Shown here: positions 1-9,077 of the stretch, piece by piece
Numbering within the stretch: position 1 is the stretch's first letter
How the letters are laid out: every line of letters starts with the position of its first letter
Assembly (NCBI GenBank): GCA_025361485.1
Contig: JANYLA010000114.1
Coordinates: forward strand, 1 to 43,522
Origin: Bacteroidales bacterium
Lineage (GTDB): Bacteria; Bacteroidota; Bacteroidia; Bacteroidales; Tenuifilaceae
Direction of reading: 5' to 3'
DNA length: 43,522 nucleotides
The notes under the pieces: generated by a model
Told to the model about the DNA's origin: nothing
What the model saw: only the letters and a program-made list of their open reading frames with translations
Databases searched by the model: none
Position numbers and translations under genes: made by a program

Positions 1-138
1 TTTAGGTTCATCGGTAATGGCTTAAAAGTAATGGTATTCCTGTAAACATGGTGTTTTGTATAGTTTTTTGTTTAAAAACACCGTTATATAGGAATTGAGC
101 CAGATTTGTTACCTTACCAATAAAACCTTTGAGAAAAC

Positions 139-170
139 TTGCCAGCTGATATTAACAACAACTACCTTTG
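139..170 (+). promoter_or_regulatory. Bacteroidota-type promoter of birA
   Basis: A TTG at 139-141 is followed after 21 nt by TACCTTTG at 163-170. This fits the -33 TTG / -7 TAnnTTTG promoter of this phylum's primary sigma factor. Transcription would start near 176, about 12 nt before the birA ATG, giving a very short leader. Positions 1-138 hold no gene I can support. An inverted repeat there (GGTGTTTT at 50-57 with AAAACACC at 75-82) may belong to a divergent gene outside the window. Confidence 0.65.
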
Positions 171-187
171 CCCAATAAATATTTTAT

Positions 188-931
188 ATGGAAAAAGTAT
201 TTCAACCCCACTTTATTTGGCTCGATAAAGTCGACTCTACCAATACCTTCTGCATGAATTTGGCTGCTAAAGGTGAGCCTGAGGGAATTGCTGTAGCGGC
301 AAATGTTCAGGAACAGGGGAGAGGTCAACGTGGAAATAGCTGGGAGAGCAAGGATGGAGAAAATCTAACTTTTAGCGTACTATTACGCCCAACTTTTTTG
401 AAAGTTGAAGAACAGTTTTCCCTTTCGAAGGTAATTTCCCTGTCGATTTGCGATTGGATTAGCACCAAAGGTTTAAATGCTAAAATAAAATGGCCGAACG
501 ATATTTATGTTGGCGATAAAAAGGTTGCGGGTATTCTGATCGAGAATAGCTTTAGCAGCTCAACCCTTGAGGTTTCGGTTGTTGGAATAGGGTTGAATCT
601 TAATCAAAAGGAATTCTCAAGGGATATTCCAAATCCGACCTCAATGGCTCTTTTGACAGGAAATCAATTTCGACCTGAGGTGGTTTTAAGCGAACTGATG
701 GGAGCAATTCGAACTAGGTATTTGCAGCTTGGCAGCGGATTCAAAATGGGGATAGATAACGATTATCTAAATAAACTCTATCGGTATAATGAATATCATT
801 CTTTCACTACAAATGAAGTAGGTTTTAAAGCCAAAATAGTTGGAGTAAAACCAACTGGTGAACTTATCCTTGAAACAGATAAGGGCGAGCAAAGAACATT
901 TGCCTTTAAGGAGATCTCTTTCGAGATTTAA
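188..931 (+). CDS. birA: Biotin--[acetyl-CoA-carboxylase] ligase (BirA, no HTH domain)
   Basis: This enzyme activates biotin with ATP to biotinyl-AMP and transfers it to the lysine of biotin carboxyl carrier domains in the cytoplasm. The biotin/lipoate ligase fold is clear: GRGQRG at residues 44-49 (adenylate loop), KWPNDI at 101-106 and KKVAGILIE at 111-119, whose second Lys matches the catalytic Lys of E. coli BirA. A small C-terminal SH3-like domain follows. At 247 aa it lacks the N-terminal DNA-binding domain of bifunctional BirA, so it should be a ligase only and not a repressor. The ATG lies directly downstream of a good promoter. It is transcribed alone and converges on the SRPBCC gene. 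Confidence 0.95.
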   Translation: MEKVFQPHFIWLDKVDSTNTFCMNLAAKGEPEGIAVAANVQEQGRGQRGNSWESKDGENLTFSVLLRPTFLKVEEQFSLSKVISLSICDWISTKGLNAKIKWPNDIYVGDKKVAGILIENSFSSSTLEVSVVGIGLNLNQKEFSRDIPNPTSMALLTGNQFRPEVVLSELMGAIRTRYLQLGSGFKMGIDNDYLNKLYRYNEYHSFTTNEVGFKAKIVGVKPTGELILETDKGEQRTFAFKEISFEI

Positions 932-950
932 AGTTTAGTTCAAAAATTAT

Positions 951-994
951 AACACAGAGTTACACAGAGGATGCACAGAGTTTCACGGAGGAAG
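951..994. repeat. CACAGAG word repeat between convergent genes
   Basis: Four copies of a roughly 10-nt word with core CACAGAG (the last is CACGGAG) lie in tandem just after birA. A second motif follows: AGCTGTCA at 1011-1018 faces TGACAACT at 1028-1035 and can form an imperfect hairpin. Both lie in the gap between the convergent birA and SRPBCC genes. This is one of several unrelated-word repeats that fill gaps in this window. Function unknown; a terminator or mRNA-end structure is possible. Confidence 0.7.
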
Positions 995-1039
995 AGGTGT
1001 ATTTTCTGTTAGCTGTCAACAAACAACTGACAACTATTC

Positions 1040-1453
1040 TTAAACCGTTTTATTAAAGGCCGCTGCAATTCCTTCTGCCATTGTGTTTATTCCCTCTGAG
1101 ATTTTTTTCTCTAGCATCATTTTAAGCATCATATTTAACTCAGCCTTAAGGGTTAGCTTCATGCGGGTATCGTTTGGTTCAACTTCATTTAGCTGAATCC
1201 AAAGAAAGAATTCGAATGGGAGTTTACCGTCGCCAGTGATTTTAACCGTTTTGAATGGTTCTTTTTCAATAATTTTCAACCCGGTTTGTCCTATTCCATT
1301 CACAATAAAACTGCATGAATCCTCCTCGGCCTTCCAACCCTCGAGCTTATCGGTAGGGATAAATGGGGTGAAAAGTCTAAAATCAGATAATACACGATAT
1401 ACATCTTCCGATTTACGGTTGATTGCTACTATTTTACTCTCAAATTCAGTCAT
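1040..1453 (-). CDS. SRPBCC (START-like) family protein
   Basis: A 137-aa protein of the SRPBCC helix-grip fold, which builds a hydrophobic ligand cavity. The layout fits: an N-terminal strand (MTEFESKIVAI), a helix with the SEDVYRVLSDF pattern, several amphipathic strands in the middle, and a long C-terminal helix (MMLKMMLEKKISEGINTMAEGI). The ligand is unknown. The open frame extends 18 residues upstream into the end of pyrE. I chose the inner ATG because homologues start with this M-T-x-F-E-S pattern. It lies 41 nt downstream of the pyrE stop on the same strand, so the two are probably co-transcribed. That does not by itself suggest a role in pyrimidine synthesis. Confidence 0.8.
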   Translation of the reverse strand: MTEFESKIVAINRKSEDVYRVLSDFRLFTPFIPTDKLEGWKAEEDSCSFIVNGIGQTGLKIIEKEPFKTVKITGDGKLPFEFFLWIQLNEVEPNDTRMKLTLKAELNMMLKMMLEKKISEGINTMAEGIAAAFNKTV

Positions 1454-1494
1454 TGGTTGGTTTTTTAATAAAGTCAAATTTTCAAATTGATAAA

Positions 1495-2121
1495 TTATTT
1501 CCCCCAATTTTCAGGGTCATTTCTCCATGATTTTAAGAGTTCTAAATGATTCTTGTTAACAAAGCCTTGCTCAATGGCAAGCTCAATCATTTCGGAGTAG
1601 CTTGCAAGCGTATCAAGATTAACTTTAGATTGTTTGAAATTTTCGGCTGCATGGTTAAATCCGTAAGTGAAAATGGCCACCATGCCAAGCACCTCGCAGC
1701 CGGCATTCCGGAGTGCATCAACTGCAGCAAGGCTGCTAAGTCCGGTTGAGATTAAATCTTCAATGACAACCACTTTTTGCCCTGCTTTTACATCGCCCTC
1801 AACTAGGTTTTCAAGGCCATGCTTTTTTGGTGCTGATCGAACATAAATAAATGGAAGGTTTAACCTATCGGCAACTAGCATACCGTGAGCAATTGCACCT
1901 GTAGCAACCCCGGCAATAACATCAACATTCGGGTATTTCTCTATAATTAGCTCTTTAAACCTTTCAGCAATTAGATTGCGAACCGTTGGGTATGAGAGCG
2001 TTTTGCGATTGTCGCAGTAAATGGGCGATTTCCATCCCGAAGCCCATGTGAAAGGATTTGCAGGATTTAGTTTAATTGCATTAATTTGGAGCAGATTAAG
2101 TAAAACAGAATTTTGTATCAT
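1495..2121 (-). CDS. pyrE: Orotate phosphoribosyltransferase
   Basis: Converts orotate and PRPP to orotidine 5'-monophosphate in de novo pyrimidine synthesis. It has the type I phosphoribosyltransferase fold with the PRPP-binding motif VVVIEDLISTGLSS at residues 117-130, the catalytic loop lysines in YVRSAPKKHG at 93-102, and the N-terminal signature NPFTWASGWKSPIYCDNRKTLSYP at 22-45. The length of 208 aa is normal. Its start codon overlaps that of the divergent NUDIX gene (shared CATG at 2119-2122), so its promoter must lie inside the NUDIX coding region. The SRPBCC gene follows on the same strand. Confidence 0.96.
   Translation of the reverse strand: MIQNSVLLNLLQINAIKLNPANPFTWASGWKSPIYCDNRKTLSYPTVRNLIAERFKELIIEKYPNVDVIAGVATGAIAHGMLVADRLNLPFIYVRSAPKKHGLENLVEGDVKAGQKVVVIEDLISTGLSSLAAVDALRNAGCEVLGMVAIFTYGFNHAAENFKQSKVNLDTLASYSEMIELAIEQGFVNKNHLELLKSWRNDPENWGK
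2085..2115 (+). promoter_or_regulatory. Putative promoter of the NUDIX gene, inside pyrE
   Basis: TTTG at 2085-2088 is followed after 19 nt by GAATTTTG at 2108-2115, one mismatch from TAnnTTTG. The predicted start of transcription (about 2120-2122) coincides with the NUDIX ATG at 2120, so the mRNA could be leaderless. The site lies in the first codons of pyrE on the opposite strand. Confidence 0.4.
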
Positions 2122-2746
2122 GTTGAATGACGTTTCAATTTATTTTGATAAACGAAAAATAGTTCTCACTGAGAGTATTGAAGCTCATTTCAATAAACAA
2201 TTTGGGCTATTTACTCGATACAATTCACTACAAGAACTCTCAAAAATACTTGAATTTTTTCAATCAACGACCCTAGTTCAGGATGTTTTTATTTCGGGTA
2301 GAGATATACAGACAATGATTGATGAGTTTTCATGCATGTTCCGTTTTATTGAGGCCGCAGGGGGATTGGTGCAGAATAAGGATGGCAGCTATTTAATTAT
2401 ATATAGGTACGGTAAGTGGGATTTGCCGAAAGGGAAGCTTGAAACGAATGAACGAATAGAGCATGCGGCTTTGCGTGAGGTTTCGGAGGAGACAGGAATT
2501 ACAAACATCAAGTTAGGCGATCTTATTACTGAAACCTATCATTCTTATCGCCTTGGAAATGCCACTATTATTAAAAGAACGCATTGGTTTTATATGCATT
2601 ATGATGGAAGCGAGCCTTTAATTCCGCAACAATCAGAGGATATATCTATTGCCAAGTGGATTCCTAAATATCAGTTGAACGAGGTTTTCAATAATACCTA
2701 CGATACAATTCGTGAAGTGTTAGGTCGGGTTGAGGTTGTAAAATAA
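2120..2746 (+). CDS. NUDIX hydrolase
   Basis: A 208-aa NUDIX pyrophosphohydrolase, which cleaves nucleoside diphosphates linked to another group X. The full Nudix box G-x5-E-x7-REV-x-EE-x-GI is present at residues 105-127 and carries the metal-binding glutamates. It is preceded by a KWDLPKGK strand typical of Nudix proteins of Bacteroidota. About 75 residues of family-specific N-terminal sequence come first. The substrate cannot be read from the sequence. The open frame continues upstream inside antisense pyrE, but the ATG at 2120 gives the N-terminus expected for this family. It is divergent from pyrE with overlapping start codons and converges on the TlpA-like gene. Confidence 0.88.
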   Translation: MLNDVSIYFDKRKIVLTESIEAHFNKQFGLFTRYNSLQELSKILEFFQSTTLVQDVFISGRDIQTMIDEFSCMFRFIEAAGGLVQNKDGSYLIIYRYGKWDLPKGKLETNERIEHAALREVSEETGITNIKLGDLITETYHSYRLGNATIIKRTHWFYMHYDGSEPLIPQQSEDISIAKWIPKYQLNEVFNNTYDTIREVLGRVEVVK

Positions 2747-2796
2747 GTTGAGATAACGGCTTGCTATTCTTTAAGTTTTCAACCCAATAATTCTCA

Positions 2797-4215
2797 TTAA
2801 ATATCGCCTCGTGAACGCAATATTTTGAAGAATTTTATCTCAAAATCTTCCTGTGGCGATGGAGCGGGCGATAAAATTAACTTCTTATCTGGGCCAATCA
2901 GAAAATAGGTAGGGTAAACTCTAATGTCAAAATCCTTAATTATTTCGGGTTTATTCCCGTAGTTCAGGAACGTCCAATCATATCCAGTATTTTTTAGCAA
3001 ATTGCTCATGTCCTCCTTGTTGTCATCAACACAAATTGTAACAATTTCGAGCTGCTGCTTATGCTTTTCGTAAAGTTTCTGGAGTAAAGTAAACTCCTGA
3101 AGGCAGGTGTAACTCGATGTTGTGCAAAAATTCAGATACACATATTTCCCTTTAAAATCGTCGAGTTTAACCAAATTTCCTTTCGAATTATAGAGTTCAA
3201 AAGGAGCTGGAACAAACCCCGAAAGCAGATGGGTTACCTTTGTGCGAATATTTTCGACAATGATTAAATGCTCGGGAATCTTGGTGGTAAAATAAAGCGA
3301 GTCAAGGATAATCAGTAGGGCTGAGCGGGAGAACTTATCGTCGAAAAAACCATCATGTACTCCTTTGAGAATAACGAGCTCTTTTAAAGTATCGTTCGCT
3401 AGAACATCATCGGTTGCTAACGTTTTCTTTAAAGCCGATAGGCTTTTATCCTGTGAGATGTTTTTAAAAACGGCATTCCCTTTTTCTGTCCTCGAAAAGA
3501 ATATGAAGTACTTATCGTAAACCAGATTAAAAAGCTCCATGAAGGCGGTGTTGTTGTACTTTACAGGCTTGTTTAGGAAGTAATGCTCGGAGGTGCTTCG
3601 CGCTTTTTGGATATAAGCTAACTGCTTTAGCAAACCATAGCGATAGTAGCGATAGGTGCCAAAGTAGGGTTGTTTAAATGGAGAATAGCGACTTTCAATG
3701 GTGTTGATAAGTGAATCGACATTGATGTTCGTTTTGCCCTTGTATGTGTCATTAATGATGAGATCGAATTTTTCGTTAAATGCTAAATCGAACGAGTTTG
3801 TGAGGTAGTTGATATCATTTTTATCGATATTGGTTATGCCAACAAACAAATCTGTTTCTCTAAAAAACGGGTTAAGCCTTTGTGATTCATTTTTTTCCTC
3901 TTTGTTAGGAAGCGCTAAATTGTATGTTTTTCCTGGCTCAACGAATAAGTAAATACGATATATTCCCAAATGGCTGAATAGGTATGTTGTTTCGTTTACT
4001 TTGACCTGACAACTGAAAGCACCATTGTTGTCGGCTTTGCAACGACCCAATTCTTCCTCGGTCATGGTGATTAAGTCGGAGTAGTGGTAGAAAACAATTT
4101 CTTCGCCCGCATGGGATTTTGATACTCCTGTAAGATTTACTTGTTGAGCAATGGCCGTTGATGCACACATTAACAATAAAACAAATACTATTGATTTGCT
4201 GAAAATCTTATCCAT
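2797..4215 (-). CDS. Exported TlpA-like thioredoxin-fold protein with degenerate active site
   Basis: A 472-aa secreted protein. The N-terminus is a signal peptide (MDKIFSKSIVFVLLLMCAST, then AIAQQ); the longer open frame is rejected because it puts 12 residues before it. A roughly 330-residue N-terminal region resembles the helical and strand-rich extensions of Bacteroidota TlpA/DUF4369-type proteins. The C-terminal third is a thioredoxin/AhpC-TSA fold: KLDDFKGKYVYLNF, then TTSSYTC, then the cis-proline strand VYPTYFLIGPDKK. Where TlpA has W-C-x-x-C, this protein reads S-Y-T-C, so the nucleophilic Cys is Ser and only the resolving Cys remains. A normal thiol-disulfide oxidoreductase reaction is therefore doubtful. 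The gene is downstream of coaD on the same strand. Confidence 0.8.
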   Translation of the reverse strand: MDKIFSKSIVFVLLLMCASTAIAQQVNLTGVSKSHAGEEIVFYHYSDLITMTEEELGRCKADNNGAFSCQVKVNETTYLFSHLGIYRIYLFVEPGKTYNLALPNKEEKNESQRLNPFFRETDLFVGITNIDKNDINYLTNSFDLAFNEKFDLIINDTYKGKTNINVDSLINTIESRYSPFKQPYFGTYRYYRYGLLKQLAYIQKARSTSEHYFLNKPVKYNNTAFMELFNLVYDKYFIFFSRTEKGNAVFKNISQDKSLSALKKTLATDDVLANDTLKELVILKGVHDGFFDDKFSRSALLIILDSLYFTTKIPEHLIIVENIRTKVTHLLSGFVPAPFELYNSKGNLVKLDDFKGKYVYLNFCTTSSYTCLQEFTLLQKLYEKHKQQLEIVTICVDDNKEDMSNLLKNTGYDWTFLNYGNKPEIIKDFDIRVYPTYFLIGPDKKLILSPAPSPQEDFEIKFFKILRSRGDI

Positions 4216-4270
4216 TGAAAACTTTATCAGATAATTAGTTGAGATTCTCAAAATGTAAGTTTAAGTAATA

Positions 4271-4747
4271 TTAACGAGGTAAAAAGTCTTTTATGTTAAT
4301 TGACTTTGGAAGAAATTGCGATGGGTCGCCATTGTGCATCAGAATATCTCTGATAACTGTTGAGTTTACTGATGAATGTTCGGGGGTAGTGAGGAGAAAA
4401 ACAGATTCGACCTCGGGGAGCATCGCCTTATTCACCTGACCAACGGCGCGCTCAAATTCAAAATCGGCCGAAGTACGTAATCCACGGAGGATATTATTTA
4501 CCTTAACCTTTTTGCAGAGCTCAACCGTTAACCCTTCGTAGCTAATGACTTCAATTCTGGGTTCATTCTCGAATACTTTTTTAATAATTGCTAAACGATT
4601 ATCAAGGGGGAAGAACGATTTTTTATTGGCGTTAAACCCTACGGCAATGATTATTTTATCGAAAAGGGTTAAAGCACGAAGTGCGATTGACTCGTGACCA
4701 ACAGTAAAAGGATCAAATGATCCTGGGAAAACGGCTACCTTTTCCAT
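4271..4747 (-). CDS. coaD: Pantetheine-phosphate adenylyltransferase
   Basis: Catalyses the fourth step of coenzyme A synthesis: 4'-phosphopantetheine plus ATP gives dephospho-CoA. The nucleotidyltransferase signature GSFDPFTVGHES is at residues 9-20, with the T/HxGH-type motif. The family motifs LRGLRTSADFEFE and NSTVIRDIL are present, and 158 aa is the normal length. It sits between lon and the TlpA-like gene on the same strand, 78 nt downstream of lon. No promoter motif is evident in that gap, so read-through from lon is likely. Confidence 0.95.
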   Translation of the reverse strand: MEKVAVFPGSFDPFTVGHESIALRALTLFDKIIIAVGFNANKKSFFPLDNRLAIIKKVFENEPRIEVISYEGLTVELCKKVKVNNILRGLRTSADFEFERAVGQVNKAMLPEVESVFLLTTPEHSSVNSTVIRDILMHNGDPSQFLPKSINIKDFLPR

Positions 4748-4825
4748 TTGAATTCAATTAGAGTTGAAAGTTAACCTTTTTAATGTTAATGAGCTATAAG
4801 CCAACCTTAGAATAGTTGGTTTTTG

Positions 4826-7282
4826 CTAATCAATCTTAATTGGGTTCTCTGCTTTTTCATCGAGAAGAGCGTATTTAAATACATCCATGATATTCTCAAC
4901 ATAGATGAATTTAAGCCCTTTAATGTAAATATCTTTGATCTCAGAGATATCTTTTCTGTTCTCTTCCGACAGGATTATCTCAGTTATATTCGCCCGTTTT
5001 GCAGCCAATATCTTCTCTTTAATTCCTCCAACGGGCAGCACTCTTCCTCTAAGGGTAATTTCACCGGTCATTGCTATGCCTTTTCGGATTTTTCGTTGTG
5101 TAAATGCCGATGCCATTGATGTTGCCATGGTTATCCCTGCCGATGGGCCATCCTTCGGAATTGCTCCTTCAGGAACATGGAGATGCACATTCCACTTTTC
5201 AAAAATCTCTGGTTTGATATCCAAATTATCAGAATGAGCTTTAATATATTCAAGGGCAATTACAGTTGATTCTTTCATAACATCCCCCAGATTACCTGTA
5301 ATTGTTAGGATGCCTTTGCCTCGACTTAAACTCGTTTCGATAAAAAGAATTTCTCCACCGGAATCAGTCCAAGCCAAACCAGTAACAACACCTGCTAAAT
5401 CGTTTCCTTGATAGATGTCTTTTACATATCGAGGTATTCCAAGGATTGATTGAGTCTCTTTTACTGTTAGCGCTTTGTTAAATTTCTCCTCGAATGCTAT
5501 CTTTTTTGCAATTTGCCGAACTACTTTAGCAATCTTTTGATTTAGATTTCTCACACCGCTTTCGCGGGTGTAGTTCTGTACAATTGTCTCTATCACCTTA
5601 TTGGAGAATGATACGTTGTCGTTAGTTAGTCCATGCTCGGCTAATTGGTTAGGAATAAGGTGACGTTTTGCAATTTCAACCTTTTCCTCCATGATATAAC
5701 CGCTCACATCGATCAACTCCATTCTGTCGCGCAGCGCAGGGTTTATGGTTGATATATTATTTGCTGTGGTAATGAATAGTATTCTTGATAGATCGTACTC
5801 AATTTCGAGGTAGTTATCGTGGAAAGCATTATTTTGCTCTGGATCAAGCACCTCTAGTAAAGCGGAAGCAGGATCTCCATGAAAATCTTTGCCAACCTTA
5901 TCAACCTCGTCGAGAATAAAAACTGGGTTTGAAGACTTAACTCGCTTTAGGTTTTGAATGATTCTACCAGGCATTGCCCCGATGTAGGTTTTGCGATGCC
6001 CTCGGATTTCAGCTTCGTCGTGTAAGCCGCCAAGCGAGATGCGTGCATGCTTTCTGTTGAGCGCTCGTGCAATCGATTTGCCCAACGATGTTTTGCCAAC
6101 TCCTGGAGGGCCATAAAGGCAAATAATCGGTGCTTTCATATCGCCCTTTAGCTTTAGCACAGCTAAATGCTCAAGGATTCGCTCCTTTACCTGATCGAGT
6201 CCAAAATGATCCTCGTCGAGTATGGCTTTTGCCCTTTTTAGGTCGAAATTATCGGTAGTGTATTCGTTCCATGGGAGGTCGAGTAGCAATTGAACGTAGT
6301 TGAGCTGAACGGAGTATTCACCAGCCATCGGATTCATTCGATGCAGTTTTTCCAGTTCCTTCTTAAAGAGATCATCAACCTCCTTGCTCCATTTTTTCTG
6401 TGTTGCAAGTTTCTTAAACTCTTCAACTTCTTTTTCCGATGGATTTCCACCAAGCTCATCCTGTATGGTTTTCATCTGCTGATGCAGAAAGTATTCCCTT
6501 TGCTGCTGGTCTAAATCCTGCTTAACCTTGGTTTGTATATCATTCTTTAGCTCTAGCAGCTGTACCTCGCGCGATAGGTATTGAAGAAGTTGAACACCTC
6601 GTTCCTTTAAAACATTTTTTTCAAGCAAACCTTGCTTTTCAGTATTCTGAATGTCGGCATTTGCACATATGAAGTTTACCAAAAAATGATTGCTCTCAAT
6701 ATTCTTAATTGCAAAAGCAGCCTCGTTGGGAATATTTGGCGACAAGTTGATAACCTTTAATGAGAGGTCTCTGATTGACCCAACTATAGCTTTGAATTCT
6801 CTATCATCCTCATCAGGGTGAATGTCTTTTAATAGATGTATTTTTGCTTTGAAATAGGGATCTTCTCCTGCAAATTCATCAACTTCAAATCGACGAATAC
6901 CCTGAAGAATAACCGATGTGCTGCCATCGGGCATTTCAAGCACTTTAAGAACTTGAACAATTGTACCTACCTTAAAAAGATCTTTGGTTCCCGGCTCTTC
7001 TATTTTAGAATCGATTTGTGATATTGCGCCTAATATACTCTTCTTATTATTCAGCTCCTTGATAAGATTAACTGATTTTGAACGACCAACCGTTATTGGA
7101 ATAACTACGCCTGGGAATAGCACTGTGTTGCGGAGTGCAAGGATCGGAATTACGCTAGGGATATCTTCGTCCTTGATGATTGGTTCACTCTCATCGGAAA
7201 TTATAGGAATGTACTCAGTCTCCTGATCCATCGAATCGTTTAGTAAGGTGCCACCAATTCTAATATCAAATTTTCTGCTCAT
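4826..7282 (-). CDS. lon: ATP-dependent protease La (Lon)
   Basis: A hexameric cytoplasmic AAA+ protease that degrades misfolded and regulatory proteins. From the N-terminus: LON substrate-binding domain (about 45-245), a coiled-coil linker (about 245-310), an AAA+ module with Walker A GPPGVGKT at 391-398 and Walker [10 protein letters not shown] at 454-462, and a protease domain with catalytic Ser714 in KDGPSAG and Lys757 in GGIKEK. The length of 818 aa is normal. The ATG at 7282 ([10 protein letters not shown]) is preferred over an upstream in-frame ATG eight codons earlier, which adds an unconserved MFRWRRLK. A GTGACA/TGTCAC palindrome lies just upstream. coaD follows. Confidence 0.96.
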   Translation of the reverse strand: MSRKFDIRIGGTLLNDSMDQETEYIPIISDESEPIIKDEDIPSVIPILALRNTVLFPGVVIPITVGRSKSVNLIKELNNKKSILGAISQIDSKIEEPGTKDLFKVGTIVQVLKVLEMPDGSTSVILQGIRRFEVDEFAGEDPYFKAKIHLLKDIHPDEDDREFKAIVGSIRDLSLKVINLSPNIPNEAAFAIKNIESNHFLVNFICANADIQNTEKQGLLEKNVLKERGVQLLQYLSREVQLLELKNDIQTKVKQDLDQQQREYFLHQQMKTIQDELGGNPSEKEVEEFKKLATQKKWSKEVDDLFKKELEKLHRMNPMAGEYSVQLNYVQLLLDLPWNEYTTDNFDLKRAKAILDEDHFGLDQVKERILEHLAVLKLKGDMKAPIICLYGPPGVGKTSLGKSIARALNRKHARISLGGLHDEAEIRGHRKTYIGAMPGRIIQNLKRVKSSNPVFILDEVDKVGKDFHGDPASALLEVLDPEQNNAFHDNYLEIEYDLSRILFITTANNISTINPALRDRMELIDVSGYIMEEKVEIAKRHLIPNQLAEHGLTNDNVSFSNKVIETIVQNYTRESGVRNLNQKIAKVVRQIAKKIAFEEKFNKALTVKETQSILGIPRYVKDIYQGNDLAGVVTGLAWTDSGGEILFIETSLSRGKGILTITGNLGDVMKESTVIALEYIKAHSDNLDIKPEIFEKWNVHLHVPEGAIPKDGPSAGITMATSMASAFTQRKIRKGIAMTGEITLRGRVLPVGGIKEKILAAKRANITEIILSEENRKDISEIKDIYIKGLKFIYVENIMDVFKYALLDEKAENPIKID

Positions 7283-7307
7283 TTTTAATCTTCTCCATCT
7301 AAACAAT

Positions 7308-7322
7308 GTGACAACATGTCAC
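7308..7322. promoter_or_regulatory. Perfect inverted repeat upstream of lon (possible operator)
   Basis: GTGACA at 7308-7313 and TGTCAC at 7317-7322 are perfect inverted arms separated by ACA, 26-40 nt upstream of the lon start codon. A short dyad in this position could be a repressor or Crp-like regulator site, or a leader hairpin. No clear TAnnTTTG element is placed for lon; the nearest is a shortened TACCTTG on the minus strand near 7358-7364. Confidence 0.35.
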
Positions 7323-7437
7323 CACTGCGCATTTCTTCAATAGGTTGTTTGGTTATGCAAGGTATGTGCCAATAATATAGTTGACCGAAGTTAGTTGCTA
7401 GTTGACAGTTTGTAAATTCAAGAATTTTCTTAATAGG

Positions 7438-8634
7438 TTAGAAGTTTCTGAACTCTGCGGTTAATTCAAAAACATGTCGAAGAATGTTTTTTTCCGTATC
7501 ATTAAAAGATAAACCTCTTCGATCAAAAACCAGTTTAGCCGTTTCGAAAGCTTTCGCTGTAGTATAAACGCTGAATCCTTGCGCTCCGCCCCACGAAAAG
7601 CTTGGGATGAAATTCCGTGGGAAGCCGCTTCCAAAGATGTTTGCACTCACACCTACAACCGTTCCTGTATTAAACATCGTATTGATTCCACATTTTGAAT
7701 GATCGCCCATCATTAAACCGCAGAACTGAAGCCCAGTGTCAACAAAACTCTTTTTAGTGTAGTTCCAAAGTTTAACGTTTGCATAATTGTTTTTTAGATT
7801 GGAGTTGTTTGAATCCGCTCCAATATTACACCACTCACCGATCACTGAGTTACCCAAAAAACCGTCGTGTGCCTTGTTTGAGTTTCCGAAGATAACGCAG
7901 TTGTTAACTTCGCCACCAACTTTTGAATTGGGTCCAATTGTCGTTGGCCCATAGATTTTTGCACCCATTTTCAGTATGGAACCTTTGCATAAGGCAAAAG
8001 GTCCTCGAACTATAGCCCCTTCCATGATTTCTGAGTCAGCGCCAATATAAATAGGCCCATTGTTAGCACTTAGGATTGCGCACTCTACTTTCGCTCCTTT
8101 TTCGATAAAAACCATACTGGGATTCAAAACCTTGTTTGTCTCCGAAATGGGTTCAGATTTTCTATTCTTTGTTATAAGATCAAAATCTTGCTCAATTGCT
8201 CTCTCGTTTTGAGAGAAAATATCCCACGGATTGTTAATACTAAATGGGTTTTCGGAAAGAATAATTAAATCGGTATAGTTTGTAATTTCAGGAATGTATG
8301 ATGGAGCAGGCGTAGCCTGCAGGAGTGCTGCGATAAGAATGTTGTCAAAGGTAATTGCCTGTCCAATTTTAAGGTTGTGGATTAACTCTAAAAGTTTTTG
8401 ATCAGGGATAATGCCACCATTTATTAGGTACGATTCCTTATTCTCCTTAGCAGGTTGATACTTTTCGTGCAGATAGTCAGCTGTGAGGAATGAACAGGTT
8501 GCGCCTAAAGACATCTCCCATTTCTCTCGGATAGTAAGAATGCCAATACGAATTTCAGCAACAGGTCGAGTGAATGTAAAAGGGAGTAGGTTTAATCTTC
8601 GCGAGTCATCAAACAGGATATGGTTTCTTTGCAT
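7438..8634 (-). CDS. GlmU-like nucleotidyltransferase / left-handed beta-helix protein
   Basis: A 398-aa protein of the GlmU family common in Bacteroidota. The N-terminal half is a divergent nucleotidyltransferase domain (NHILFDDSRRLNLLPFTFTRPVAEIRIG). The C-terminal half is a left-handed parallel beta-helix built from hexapeptide repeats (for example IYIGADSEIMEGAIVRGP, then IYGPTTIGPNSKVGGE). The canonical sugar-nucleotide loop L-A-x-G-x-G-T-R is not visible at the N-terminus, so I would not call it a true GlmU. A role as a sugar-phosphate nucleotidyl- or acyltransferase in envelope synthesis is inferred. It precedes lon by 155 nt. A weak promoter candidate (CAAA at 8721-8724 and CAAGGTA at 8695-8701, minus strand) overlaps the rpmE terminator. 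Confidence 0.75.
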   Translation of the reverse strand: MQRNHILFDDSRRLNLLPFTFTRPVAEIRIGILTIREKWEMSLGATCSFLTADYLHEKYQPAKENKESYLINGGIIPDQKLLELIHNLKIGQAITFDNILIAALLQATPAPSYIPEITNYTDLIILSENPFSINNPWDIFSQNERAIEQDFDLITKNRKSEPISETNKVLNPSMVFIEKGAKVECAILSANNGPIYIGADSEIMEGAIVRGPFALCKGSILKMGAKIYGPTTIGPNSKVGGEVNNCVIFGNSNKAHDGFLGNSVIGEWCNIGADSNNSNLKNNYANVKLWNYTKKSFVDTGLQFCGLMMGDHSKCGINTMFNTGTVVGVSANIFGSGFPRNFIPSFSWGGAQGFSVYTTAKAFETAKLVFDRRGLSFNDTEKNILRHVFELTAEFRNF

Positions 8635-8710
8635 GGTTAGCGGAGTTTTATCATTTTAAAGATACGAGATAGCAGCATTTCAGTTTGCCAATAACAAGGT
8701 AAATATAAAT

Positions 8711-8736
8711 AAAAAAGCTCCAAAAATGGAGCTTTT
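8711..8736 (-). terminator. Rho-independent terminator of rpmE
   Basis: A 10-bp perfect stem (8713-8722 with 8727-8736, AAAAGCTCCA against TGGAGCTTTT) has a 4-nt loop and is followed on the minus strand by a T-run. It lies 32 nt past the rpmE stop codon. Confidence 0.8.
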
Positions 8737-8767
8737 AATATCTTAACAAAATAGGAAACGAAATTAC

Positions 8768-9031
8768 CTATTTTTTCTTCTTGTCCATATGATCCTTGTA
8801 GCGGTTCATGAACTTATCAACGCGACCAGCGGTATCAACAAGTTTCATCTTACCAGTATAGTAAGGATGTGAGGTGTTCGAAATCTCCACTTTAACCACA
8901 GGATACTCAGCACCTTCAAAGGTGATGGTTTCGCGTGTTGCTACGGTCGACTTGGTGAGAAAAACATGATCATTAGACATGTCCTTGAATGCCACCAATC
9001 GATAATTTTCTGGATGTATTCCCTTTTTCAT
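8768..9031 (-). CDS. rpmE: 50S ribosomal protein L31, type B
   Basis: An 87-aa L31 at the subunit interface of the large ribosomal subunit. It starts [20 protein letters not shown] and contains [25 protein letters not shown], the classic L31 signature. It has no CxxC pairs at all, which makes it the zinc-independent (type B, YkgM-like) form. In some bacteria this form replaces the zinc form under zinc limitation; here it may simply be the only copy. It is monocistronic, with its own promoter (9078-9108) and a strong terminator. Confidence 0.96.
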   Translation of the reverse strand: MKKGIHPENYRLVAFKDMSNDHVFLTKSTVATRETITFEGAEYPVVKVEISNTSHPYYTGKMKLVDTAGRVDKFMNRYKDHMDKKKK

Positions 9032-9077
9032 TGTTTGAATATGTTTATCTTAACTGTAAATTCCGAATATCGGGCTG

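Noticed and set aside
4798-4822. CCAAC/GTTGG hairpin after lon as its terminator
   Set aside because: The T-run lies on the plus strand, where there is no gene to terminate; on the minus strand no T-run follows.
7438-8634. Calling the GlmU-like gene a true glmU
   Set aside because: The N-terminal nucleotidyltransferase loop is not canonical, and in Bacteroidota this family is distinct from bifunctional GlmU.
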